DNA of 64,000 bases from Mugil cephalus (Eukaryota; Chordata; Actinopteri; Mugiliformes; Mugilidae), in NCBI RefSeq assembly GCF_022458985.1, contig NC_061788.1:964499-1028498 (forward strand). Reading direction: 5' to 3'. Positions 36,001-58,635 of the stretch are shown here, piece by piece. Made by a program: the position numbers and the translations under genes. Below the pieces are notes generated by a model. The model ran no database searches and was not told the origin of the DNA. It saw only the letters and a list, made by a program, of their open reading frames with translations. Within the stretch, counting starts at the first letter, position 1. Each line of letters opens with the position of its first letter.

Positions 36001-37425
36001 GTGTTTGTGTGTGTGTTTGTTTGTTTGCGTGTGTTTGTTTGTTTGTGTGTGTTTGTTTGTTTGTGTTTGTTGTTTTTTGCATGTGTTTGTTTGTTTATAT
36101 GTGTTTGTTTGTTTGTGTGTGTTTGTTTGTGTTTGTTTGTTTGTTTGTTTGCGTGTGTTTGTGTGTGTTTGTTTTTTTTGTGTTTGCGTGTGTTTGTGTG
36201 TGTGTGTTTGTGTGTGACCTGAAGAAGGCGTGATGTTCCACACAACACCTCCACAGACGTTTACAGTCGCTTCGATCAGACGTCTGGAAGAAAAACGACG
36301 CCTCTGAACCCTGAAACAAACAAATACATTAAAAACTTTACTCATCGTCATTAGCATTAGCATCATCCTTAGCATTAGCATGAGTCAGCCAATAGGAACT
36401 CACGTTTTTGCTGAGAACTCTGAGCTCAAACGTATGATCTTTGAAATGAAGTTTGGTGATTCGCTGCCTGAAGGAAACAGCTCTGGTCACATGACACATC
36501 ACATGACATTAATAGACTATTAACAGTTTATTGGCTTCAGCTGTTTATTCTCTCTGGACGCAGAGTGTAGAGCCAAGATGGCCGCCGTGTCTCCTCCTCA
36601 TCCCATTGGTCAAACTGAGGCCTGAACTGGATCCAGGTTCTGTCGATCATCACGACATCACTTCCTGTTTCTATAGTGTCCAAAAGCCTAAAATGAATGT
36701 GAAGTGTACTACTGGAGGGGCGGGGCTTATGACCTATTCCACAGCCACCAGGGGGCGGGGCTCTTCCTCCTATGGGTGTCATAGCGTCCCCTGGTTTTAC
36801 AGACTATGGAACAGACCTGAACAAAGATATGTAGAGAGATCTCACTCTTACCAGAAATATTTCCCCACCAGAACTTTGTCCTTGAAGATAACGACGCCCA
36901 CTGGAGTCGGACCCAGGAAGTACTCGGTTTGGTTCTCGCCCTGCAAGAAATCATGGGATGATGTAACGTGGAGTCAGTCTGCTGGGAAATAAAAGAAGCT
37001 GAAGATGAATGGAGGTGATCTCACGTAGGCGGCGAACAGAGAGACTCCGTACATCTGCAGCGAGCGGCAGAGAGACAGGAAGAGACGCTGAGCCTGAGGA
37101 CGAGAGACACCTCTGTCCCAGAGACAGACATGCTGGTCATTACCACATCACTTTACTGCAATATACAATATACTTTATACTTTACTACAATATACATTAT
37201 ACTTTATACATTATACTTTATACTTTATACATTATACTTTATACTTTTTACATTATACTTTATACTTTATACATTATACATTATACATTAGACTTTATAC
37301 TTTATACATTAGACGCCTCCATTATATTAATCAGGTTTGTTTCTACCGCAGAGTTTTGTAGACGAGTTGAACGTCCTCAATCTCTTCTGACACGACGTCA
37401 TGACTGAGGTCACCACGCTCCTCTG

Positions 37426-37506
<81 letters not shown>

Positions 37507-40500
37507 ACACACATCAGTGGATGTGAGGAGAGGGTGGAGATGAAAATCCTCCTGTCTGGTGTCTGTGTGGATGGGGGTGGGGTTTTTGGGGGCGTGGTTT
37601 GTTGGGGTTTGTTGGGGCGTGGTTGTTGCGGACGGGGGGGCCTTACCTTGCAGCACCAGGGCGGTCAGCTGAGGCCGGAGGTGGGCGGGACACGGGAGGC
37701 GACCTCGACGAACGTCCTGGCAAAGCTGCAGGTAAAACTGACACCTGGTCAGAACCACATGGACACGTCAGAGAGAACAGGTGAGACGGGGGAGGGACGG
37801 GGGAGGGACGGGGGGGGGACGGGGGAGGGACGAGGGAGGGACGGGGGAGGGACGGGGGAGGGACAGACGGTCGTGGGTTCGTTAAATAATCACGGTACCG
37901 TGTGGCCTCGTCTTCCAGCTGCGACGGATCTTCAGCGTAAAATCTGACTCCAAAGTAGAAAATGTACGGTGGCCCGACTGGGACACAAACACAGTTTAGT
38001 TTAGCATCATGTAAACTGTTGATCTGAACAGGATGAGAGCAGACTGGGGGGGGGGGGGGGGTGTCGTACCGAGGCCTCGGTGCTGGGACAGAGTTCTGGA
38101 CGGATCCAACCACAGCTGAAACAAACAAACACATTCATGACGTCTGAGGAAGCTTCACTCGTCTCTTGTCGTCTGTGTTCTCACCGTCTGCTGTTTGTTG
38201 TCACAGAACCTCAAACCGAAGAACTCCACCTCCACAACCTTCAGCTGAGAAAACACCTGCTGCAAGATGGCCGCCGCCTTCGACGATTTCTGGCACCAAG
38301 CGAGAAAAACAGTCACTGGGACGAGTGACGGGGGGAGAGACGGACCGTGAATGGAGACTCACCGTGATGCCGTGTTCAGCCGACAGCAGCATCTTCCTCT
38401 CATCCAATAGGAGCACCTCGCCGTAAAACTCCTCCCGGTTCCCACGGAAACAAGCCATCATAGCTGAAAGACACGCAGACTCACTGACCAATCAGTAGTT
38501 ACATATGAATGAGAATGCGTCTTCAACACGCCTCCAACACGCCTTCAACACGCCTCCAACACGCCTCCAACACGCCACCAACACGCCTCCAACACGCCAC
38601 CAACACGCCTCCAACACGCCTCCAACACGCCTCCAACACGCCACCAACACGCCTCCAACACGCCACCAACACGCCTCCAACACGTCTTCAACACGCCTCC
38701 AACACGCCTTCAATACGCCTCCAACACGCCTCCAACACGCCTTCAATACGCCTCCAACACGCCTCCAACACGCCTCCAACACGCCTCCAACACGCCTCCA
38801 ACACGCCTCCAACACGCCTTCAACACGCCTTCAACACGCCACCAACACGCCTCCAACACGCCTTCAACACGCCTCCAACACGAACACATGCCTCCAACAC
38901 GCCACCAACACGCCTCCAACACGCCTTCAACACGCCTCCAACACGAACACATGCCTCCAACACGCCACCAACACGCCTCCAACACGCCACCAACACGCCT
39001 CCAAAACGCCTCCAACACGCCACCAACACGCCTCCAACACGCCACCAACACGCCTCCAACACGTCTTCAACACGCCTCCAACACGCCTCCAACACGCCTT
39101 CAATACGCCTCCAACACGCCACCAACACGCCTCCAACACGCCACCAACACGCCTCCAACACGTCTTCAACACGCCTCCAACACGCCTCCAACACGCCTCC
39201 AACACGCCTCCAACACGCCTTCAACACGCCTTCAACACGCCACCAACACGCCTCCAACACGCCTCCAACACGCCTCCAACACGCCTCCAACACGCCTTCA
39301 ACACGCCTTCAACACGCCTTCAACACGCCTCCAACACGAACACATGCCTCCAACACGCCACCAACACGCCTCCAACACGCCACCAACACGCCACCAACAC
39401 GCCTCCAACATGCCACCAACACGCCAACAACACGCTTTTAATATGTCTTCATGTGTTCAACACGCCTCCAACACGCCAAAAACACGCCTCCAATAGCCTC
39501 CAACACGCCACCAACACCCACCAACACCCTCCAACACGCCAACAACACGCCTCCAACATGCCAACAACACGCCTCCAACACGCACACACGCCTCCAACAC
39601 GCCACCAACACGCCTTCAACACACCACCAACACGCCACCAACACGCCTCCAACACGCTTTTAACATGTCTTCAACATGTGTTCAACACGCCTCCAACACG
39701 CCAACAACACGCCTCCAATAGCCTCCAACACGCCAACAACACGCCTCCAACACGCACACACGCCTCCAACACGCCACCAACACGCCTCCAACACGCCAAC
39801 AACACGCCTCCAACACGCACACACGCCTCCAACACGCCTCCAACACGCCAACAACACGCCTCCAACACGCCACCAACACGCACCAACACGCCAACAACAC
39901 GCCTCCAACACATCACCAACACGCCACCAACACGCCTCCAACACGCCTCCAACACATCAACAACACGCCTCCAACACGCCACCAACACGCCCACCAACAC
40001 GCCACCAACACGCCACCAACACGCCTCCAACATGCCACCAACACGCCAACAACACGCTTTTAATATGTCTTCATGTGTTCAACACGCCTCCAACACGCCA
40101 AAACACGCCTCCAATAGCCTCCAACACGCCACCAACACGCCACCAACACACCTCCAACACGCCAACAACACGCCTCAACATGCCAACACGCCCAACACGC
40201 AACACGCCTCCAACACGCCCCAACACGCCTTCCAACACCCACCAACACGCCACCAACACCAACACGCCAACACGCCTCCAACACGCTTTTAACATGTCTT
40301 CAACATGTGTTCAACACGCCTCCAACACGCCAACAACACGCCTCCAATAGCCTCCAACACGCCAACAACACGCCTCCAACACGCACACACGCCTCCAACA
40401 CGCCACCAACACGCCTCCAATAGCCTCCAACACGCCAACAACACGCCTCCAACACGCACACACGCCTCCAACACGCCTCCAACACGCCAACAACACGCCT

Positions 40501-42078
40501 CCAACACGCCAACAACACGCCTCCAACACGCTTTTAACATGTCTTCAACATGTGTTCAACACGCCTTCAACACGCCACAAACACGTCTTCAACACGCCTC
40601 CAACATGCCACCAACACGCCAACAACACGCTTTTAATATGTCTTCATGTGTTCAACACGCCTCCAACACGCCAAAAACACGCCTCCAATAGCCTCCAACA
40701 CGCCACCAACACGCCACCAACACACCTCCAACACGCCAACAACACGCCTCCAACATGCCAACAACACGCCTCCAACACGCACACACGCCTCCAACACGCC
40801 ACCAACACGCCTTCAACACACCACCAACACGCCACCAACACGCCTCCAACACGCTTTTAACATGTCTTCAACATGTGTTCAACACGCCTCCAACACGCCA
40901 ACAACACGCCTCCAATAGCCTCCAACACGCCAACAACACGCCTCCAACACGCACACACGCCTCCAACACGCCACCAACACGCCTCCAATAGCCTCCAACA
41001 CGCCAACAACACGCCTCCAACACGCACACACGCCTCCAACACGCCTCCAACACGCCAACAACACGCCTCCAACACGCCACCAACACGCCACCAACACGCC
41101 AACAACACGCCTCCAACACATCACCAACACGCCACCAACACGCCTCCAACACGCCTCCAACACATCAACAACACGCCTCCAACACGCCACCAACACGCCA
41201 CCAACACGCCACCAACACGCCACCAACACGCCTCCAACATGCCACCAACACGCCAACAACACGCTTTTAATATGTCTTCATGTGTTCAACACGCCTCCAA
41301 CACGCCAAAAACACGCCTCCAATAGCCTCCAACACGCCACCAACACGCCACCAACACACCTCCAACACGCCAACAACACGCCTCCAACATGCCAACAACA
41401 CGCCTCCAACACGCACACACGCCTCCAACACGCCACCAACACGCCTTCAACACACCACCAACACGCCACCAACACGCCTCCAACACGCTTTTAACATGTC
41501 TTCAACATGTGTTCAACACGCCTCCAACACGCCAACAACACGCCTCCAATAGCCTCCAACACGCCAACAACACGCCTCCAACACGCACACACGCCTCCAA
41601 CACGCCACCAACACGCCTCCAATAGCCTCCAACACGCCAACAACACGCCTCCAACACGCACACACGCCTCCAACACGCCTCAACACGCCAACAACACGCC
41701 TCCAACACGCCAACAACACGCCTCCAACACGCTTTTAACATGTCTTCAACATGTGTTCAACACGCCTTCAACACGCCACAAACACGTCTTCAACACGCTT
41801 TTAACATGTCTTCAACATGTCTTCAACACACCAACAACACGTCTTAAACATGTCTTAAACACGGCACTAACATGTTGTCATGCTGCCAGACGGAGCTTCG
41901 AGCTGGAGAAACTTCATCAATAACTCCAGAATGGGTCGATCAGCTGGATGTGAACAGCTGCATCGTGGGAAATGAAGTCTGCAGTTTCATTCTCACCTGC
42001 AGCTGCAGCGTCGTCTATTTTCTTTCCTCTCAGTCCTCTTCCTCCTCGTCTGTCTTTGTTGTGTTGTTCTGTCACCAT
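33048..42078 (-). CDS. EPB41L4A: FERM-domain band 4.1-like protein 4A
   Basis: FERM-family adaptor linking membrane proteins to the cytoskeleton. Exons (minus): 42078-41997 (in-frame N-terminal extension, optional), 38463-38363 ([20 protein letters not shown]), 38289-38185 ([18 protein letters not shown]), 38115-38070 ([14 protein letters not shown]), 37977-37899 ([20 protein letters not shown]), about 37748-37645 ([10 protein letters not shown]), about 37420-37345, about 37108-37026 ([11 protein letters not shown]), about 36943-36850 ([18 protein letters not shown]), about 36469-36403, about 36311-36221 ([16 protein letters not shown]), about 35904-35859 ([14 protein letters not shown]), about 35580-35518, about 35460-35408, an uncertain SR-rich exon ending about 34754, 33718-33682 ([11 protein letters not shown]) and 33117-33048 ([12 protein letters not shown]). 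Lobes F1 to F3 are all present. Block by block it matches EPB41L4A rather than EPB41L4B (for example EEFYxEVLLLDE, ELLPPLPVT near the C-terminus). Middle tail exons are poorly conserved and uncertain. Confidence 0.88.
33470..33672. repeat. (TTAGTGTGTG)n repeat
   Basis: About 18 copies of a 10-bp unit TTAGTGTGTG/TTAGTGTGTA in the last EPB41L4A intron. Confidence 0.88.
34080..34262. repeat. CAGTTAGC tandem repeat
   Basis: About ten copies of TTAGCACAGTTAGCCTACA-type units in an EPB41L4A intron, sharing the TTAGC core with other arrays in the window. Confidence 0.8.
34815..35000 (-). repeat. EPB41L4A: (GAGGAG[C])n tract at a possible SR-rich exon
   Basis: CTCCTC/CTGCTC triplets, open in all frames: poly-Leu, poly-Ser and poly-Cys/Ser on plus; Glu/Gln-rich, Arg/Ser-rich and Gly/Ala-rich on minus. 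At 34754 the minus strand has a good donor (GAGGAG|GTGAG). Human EPB41L4A has an Arg/Ser-rich region just before the WKHIQ motif, so part of this tract may be exonic, but no clear 3' splice site is visible near 35005. Confidence 0.5.
35935..36218. repeat. (GTTT)n/(GT)n composite array
   Basis: About 280 bp of GTTTGTTTGTGTGT units in an EPB41L4A intron. The open frames across it are repeat artefacts. Confidence 0.93.
36560..36808 (-). repeat. MITE-like fish repeat, copy in an EPB41L4A intron
   Basis: Starts near GCCAAGATGGCCGCC, holds CACCAGGGGGCGGGGCT and ends GGTTTTACAGACTATGG, the reverse complement of the CCATAGACTG start at 510. This arrangement recalls a non-autonomous fish repeat known to me only by its recurring sequence. 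Confidence 0.4.
37162..37315. repeat. (TATACTTTATACATTA)n repeat
   Basis: AT-rich 8-16 bp units TATACTTTATACATTA in an EPB41L4A intron. Confidence 0.88.
37427..37512. repeat. (CA)n microsatellite
   Basis: About 40 CA units with GACA interruptions directly next to the acceptor of the EPB41L4A exon near 37420. Confidence 0.93.
37785..37863. repeat. (GGGACGGGGGA)n repeat
   Basis: Seven copies of an 11-bp G-rich unit in an EPB41L4A intron. Confidence 0.88.
38518..41870. repeat. 11-bp minisatellite CCTCCAACACG with higher-order structure
   Basis: About 3.35 kb of CCTCCAACACG / CCACCAACACG / CCTTCAACACG units, some 300 copies, filling intron 1 of EPB41L4A. From 39430 on, AT-richer marker segments (GCTTTTAACATGTCTTCAAC and GCTTTTAATATGTCTTCATG) recur near 39435, 39655, 40057, 40288, 40530, 40637, 40853, 41264, 41487 and 41730. 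Blocks starting near 40640 and 41274 are repeated at exactly 634 bp. Long open frames in this array are artefacts. Confidence 0.97.
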
Positions 42079-42605
42079 GGAGACGCCCCCTCCCCCCAGC
42101 GTCTGTGACTGAAACCGATCAGCTGTTTGGTTTTCATTAAACATTAATAAATTATTTGTTTTCACTTCAACTCTTGATCCACCACAGGAATAAAACAATG
42201 AGTTCAAAATAAGTTAAAAGTGCTGATGATTTTCTACAGTGTTCATCAGCTACTGGAGCCAGATTAGTTTTAACAGTGTAGGATTAAAGCTGCAGATATA
42301 AACGTCTTCAGTCTGATCCGCCTCATTCTTCACTGCGGTTCACACAGCTCACTTTAATTTAATTTAATTTACTTTAATTTAATTTACTTTAATTTAATTT
42401 ACTTTAATTTACTTTAATTTAATTTAATTTAATTTAATTTAATTTAATTTAATTTAATTTAATTTAGTTTGTTTCTCTTTGTCGTTTCTTTTTATATATT
42501 TATATATATTGTGAAGTAGCTTTTGTTGGAGTTTACTTCACATTTACACTTTTATATTTTTCATTCTGCGCTCTGATTGGCTGCTGACATGTCAGAGGAC
42601 CAATC
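42079..42605. promoter_or_regulatory. candidate bidirectional promoter region EPB41L4A / small membrane gene
   Basis: The 527 bp between two divergent starts. Holds an (AATTT)n microsatellite at 42353-42470 and CCAAT-like ATTGG boxes near 42570-42600. No classical CpG island. Promoter role is inferred from the divergent arrangement. Confidence 0.35.
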
Positions 42606-43030
42606 ATGTCTCAGGATCCCGTCCGTCCTCCTCTGTGTGTTCAGATTCTTTTCTTGATCCTTCTCATCTTGTTTGGACTCTTCTGCGTTGGCCAGGTAAC
42701 ATTGGCTTGTTAGCTTTAGCATTAGCATCATCATTTAGCAGTAGAGTTAGCATGGTTCAGTCTGGTAGATGTGTCTCCTCCTCTCTGCAGGGAGTCTTCT
42801 CCTCCTCCTCCTCCTCCTTCTCTCTGCAGGGAGTCTTCTCCTCCTCCTCCTCCTCCTCCTTCTCTCTGCAGGGAGTCTTCTCCTCCTCCTCCTCCTCTCT
42901 GCAGGGAGTCTTCTCCTCCTCCTTCAGCTGGTGGTTGATCCTTGGCGCCTCCTGTCTGCTCGCCACTGCCTTCGCCTCCTTTCGTCTGTATGAGGTCTGC
43001 AGGAGGGAGGAGGAGGAGGAGGAGCCATGA
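42606..43030 (+). CDS. unrecognised two-exon gene for a tiny two-helix membrane protein
   Basis: Exon 1 42606-42695 (30 codons, phase 0) reads MSQDPVRPP then a hydrophobic helix LCVQILFLILLILFGLFCVG, and ends at a donor CAG|GTAAC. Exon 2 ends at the TGA at 43028-43030 and encodes WWLILGASCLLATAFASF (second helix) then a basic-acidic tail RLYEVCRREEEEEEP. With the last acceptor (exon from 42905) the product is 71 residues; with upstream acceptors at 42872, 42830 or 42791 it gains 11, 25 or 38 in-frame residues of Ser-rich linker. The two-helix plan, splice consensus and intact phase support a real gene, but I do not recognise the family. Only the plus-strand orientation makes it an exception among the genes here. 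Confidence 0.55.
42773..42910 (+). repeat. tandem array of four splice acceptors
   Basis: Four copies of CTCTCTGCAG|GGAGTCTTCTCC, each preceded by a CTC-rich pyrimidine tract, with junctions after 42790, 42829, 42871 and 42904. Spacings are 39, 42 and 33 bp, all multiples of three. Confidence 0.92.
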
Positions 43031-43700
43031 TGCTCCGTGGTTTAAGCCTCCTCATATGTCCTCCCTTCACGGCCCCATTGACTTCCATCATAACCACATT
43101 TATTAATCTGTCCTTCAGTATAAAACTACATCCTGTGATGTCAGAAGAAAACTAGTCATATTTTTGCTGTATTTGATCAGATTCTACCATTTTCTTCTCG
43201 TAGCCGCTGCTTGTGTTGCATGATGGAGGCGTGTGACTACCAGGGGTCTGGGGAGTGAATCTGTAGGAACATCTGGTTTTAAGAATCTTGTGAACATGTT
43301 TTATTTTGTAAATTTCTTTCTTGGTCTTAACTTCCTGTGCCTCTCATGTCCATGTCTCCTCAGGGTTAAGTGCTTATGTTTCCTTACGTTTGCATTAAAA
43401 ACGTTTTGCTACCGACTCTCACCGACACTGAGTGGACAGCAAAGAATGGACAAGTCTGGACTCCATCTTATGCAGAGACGCTGCGATGCATTCAGGTACC
43501 ACAAGGACCACAAGATTTACCAGCATGTCTGGATGGACCAGACCTGTCCCTTCTTCTCTGTCCACTCACTGTCCCAGTCCTGCTCAGTCCAGAGGACGAT
43601 GTCTCCATCACTGGAGCATGAACAGAGATGAGATATATACGAGTAGAAATGACATGAGAGAGTTCAAAAATGAACTGAAAAGAAAGGAGTGATCACCACA
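43031..43700. other. small-gene 3' flank / FSD1L downstream region
   Basis: Convergent gap between the small plus-strand gene and FSD1L. An 83-codon open frame at 43370-43621 has no recognisable motif and is not called. A minus-strand AATAAA near 43703-43708 is a candidate FSD1L poly(A) signal. Confidence 0.4.
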
Positions 43701-43794
43701 TGATTTTATTGGTAGATGTAAACAGAACGTGACAAAATAAAAGCCCCAGTTTCCAGGACAGGATTTTAACTGACCATGGTTTAAAATCACCATA

Positions 43795-43870
43795 TATTAT
43801 AATTAAACTATAAATAAAATCACCATATATTATAATTAAACTATAAATAAAATAATATATTATAATTAAA
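43795..43870. repeat. TATAATTAAACTATAAATAA tandem repeat
   Basis: Three imperfect copies of about 30 bp in the FSD1L 3'UTR. Confidence 0.75.
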
Positions 43871-43907
43871 CTATTAATTAAATAATTTAACTCAGTGGAT
43901 TCAGCTT

Positions 43908-56814
<12,907 letters not shown>

Positions 56815-56819
56815 GACCA

Positions 56820-56960
56820 GAAACAGCGCGACCACGGAGGAGGACGGACCCGGACTGACGTCATGACGTCTGAGCCAAGATGGCCGCCCTGTCGCCTGCT
56901 CCTCCTCCCAGGCGGCAACATCCGGGTCTGAGCGATGAATGCGGAAGTGTAAGAAACTGC
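56820..56960 (-). promoter_or_regulatory. FSD1L: FSD1L proximal promoter with YY1 and CRE motifs
   Basis: On the plus strand CAAGATGGCCGCC at 56876-56888 matches the YY1 motif. TGACGTCA at 56856-56863 is followed directly by TGACGTCT at 56864-56871. All lie 40-75 bp upstream of the ATG at 56814. Confidence 0.5.
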
Positions 56961-57044
56961 AGTTCATCGTGTGGCCGCTAGAGGCTCCAGAGGGACAGAA
57001 CTGGGCGTCGAAGTCAAAACGTGATTAATAATAATCGATACTTT

Positions 57045-57145
57045 CTTCCTGTTAAAGGGAGTTTTTCCTTCAGGTTTCAGGCTGGTTTTTATGAAGCGTC
57101 TTGAGACAATTTGTGTTGTTATTGGTGCTATATAAATTGAATTGC
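57045..57145 (+). repeat. third copy of CTTCCTGTTAAAGGGAG-tail fish repeat
   Basis: TTCCTGTTAAAGGGAGTTTT, TGAAGCGTCTTGAGACAATT, TTATTGGTGCTATATAAATT. Closest to the copy at 4490-4600. Confidence 0.6.
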
Positions 57146-57394
57146 ATAGTATTGGATATCCCATCATGCATTATTCCATCAACCCCCACGACCCCAGTGC
57201 AGGATCAAGCTGTAGAGATGAGATCATACATTGCGTCTCTAGTTGCCGTTAGCGACAGATTTTGAAGTTTGTTGCAAAGAACTTTTTAAAAAAAGAAAAA
57301 AAAACTTTATTTTTTATTTCATGATCACGCACATTTGTTTATAAAATCATCACGTATTCCATGTTAGTAATGTGTAAATTATAATGTGTCACTA

Positions 57395-57570
57395 CATAGA
57401 GCAGACATGAGCAAACTACGGCTCATGGACCATATATGACCCGTTAGGCTCTTTAATCAGGCCGTCAAACTATATGATTAAATTAAATTAAACAATATGA
57501 ATAAACCTCATTCATTTTGCACTTTCCATGCAATGCCCACGTTTCCCCAGCAGATGGCACTCCTTTGTTG
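57395..57570 (+). mobile_element. hAT-like DNA transposon relic end
   Basis: GAGCAAACTACGGCTCATGG and CATATATGACCCGTTAGGCT resemble the GGGCAAACTACGGCCC...GGCCCG start shared by Charlie-like hAT elements of vertebrates. No transposase domain is recognisable in the next 400 bp. Single end only, low confidence. Confidence 0.35.
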
Positions 57571-58108
57571 GGTGTATTAACTCTCTTCTTCACATGCTTT
57601 GAAGCATGCTAACTATGCTAACAAGCATGCTAACTATGCTAACAAGCAGTCAGCACAAGAGCAGACGGCTACTGCTGAGAGGTTGATGGCTAATTTACAG
57701 ACTCAGCGAGTTTTTTGTTTGCATTCACCCAACAACACAGCTCCCACTGAAACTGAACGTGAGTTCCTCTACTGTGATTGGATATTCATGCTTTACTACC
57801 TATTAAAGGCCCAAAACGTTGATGTTATGGGGTTTAAAGTCATTTCCATTAGTTCACAAACCCTACAACCATCTGCTCCCGCCCCGTCTGACTACGTTTA
57901 GGACCCGTTGTGGCCCAAGAGTCAAAGTTTTCCCACCCAGATATAGAGAAACCCGACAGGGAGGAGGGACCGATTTCAGACCCAGGGCTGGTTTATAATG
58001 AGGAGGCGGAGCTACCAGACACCTGATCTGATCGGCTGAATGATGGACGTCGTATCCATGGTAACGTGTCCGTAAGCAGACAAACAGATGGAGCTGGAGT
58101 GTCTGACT
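57570..58108. other. APC-FSD1L intergenic region
   Basis: No gene seen; a 100-codon open frame at 57599-57901 has no recognisable motif. A minus-strand AATAAA near 58109-58114 (AATAAAGTC) is the likely APC poly(A) signal, giving a 3'UTR of about 520 bp. Confidence 0.45.
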
Positions 58109-58635
58109 TTATTGAACATAAAACGTTTTAAACCAGTTTTAAATTATGTGCTTCAGAGTTCTCAGGTTTACAGCAATAACTTACGCTTTACAGTGTTATC
58201 TGTTTCCAAGGCAACAGAGCAGGAAGTCTTCAGCCAAGTTTCAAAGAAAGAAAAACAGTGATGAGAACAAAAATCAACAACAGATGATCAACAACTGATC
58301 AGTGACCCATTTTGTTCATAACTAAACTGTTAAAAGAGCTGAACGAGCTCAGACGTTACAGTTAGCAAACATCATCATCATCATCATGGTCTGTCAGATA
58401 GGGGGCGGGGCCATGCAGGAGGCGGGGCTAAGCGCTACACATCATTGGTATAAAAACATAAAAAGTTTAGTAAATGTTTCCTCGTTGAATAAAGAAGCTT
58501 GACGGACAGGTGAGAGGAGCCAATGAGGAGGAGGGGGTGGGGCCATCACTTAAATACTGATTCACTTCCTGTTTATTTACATGTTTAATCAGCTGTTTCA
58601 GCCGCGACAGCCATTTTATTTTGTCAGTAGTTTCT

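Noticed and set aside
38505-40292. 595-codon Asn/Thr/Pro-rich open frame and many Trp/Arg-rich minus frames
   Set aside because: Translations of the 11-bp minisatellite in an intron; period and variants are those of DNA repeats.
38518-41870. CRISPR-like regular repeats
   Set aside because: No unique spacers; contiguous 11-bp units in an animal gene intron.
43370-43621. 83-codon open frame downstream of FSD1L
   Set aside because: No homology recognised, no splice logic, lies in a convergent gap.
57599-57901. 100-codon open frame next to a hAT-like end
   Set aside because: No BED finger, hATC or other recognisable motif; probably chance.
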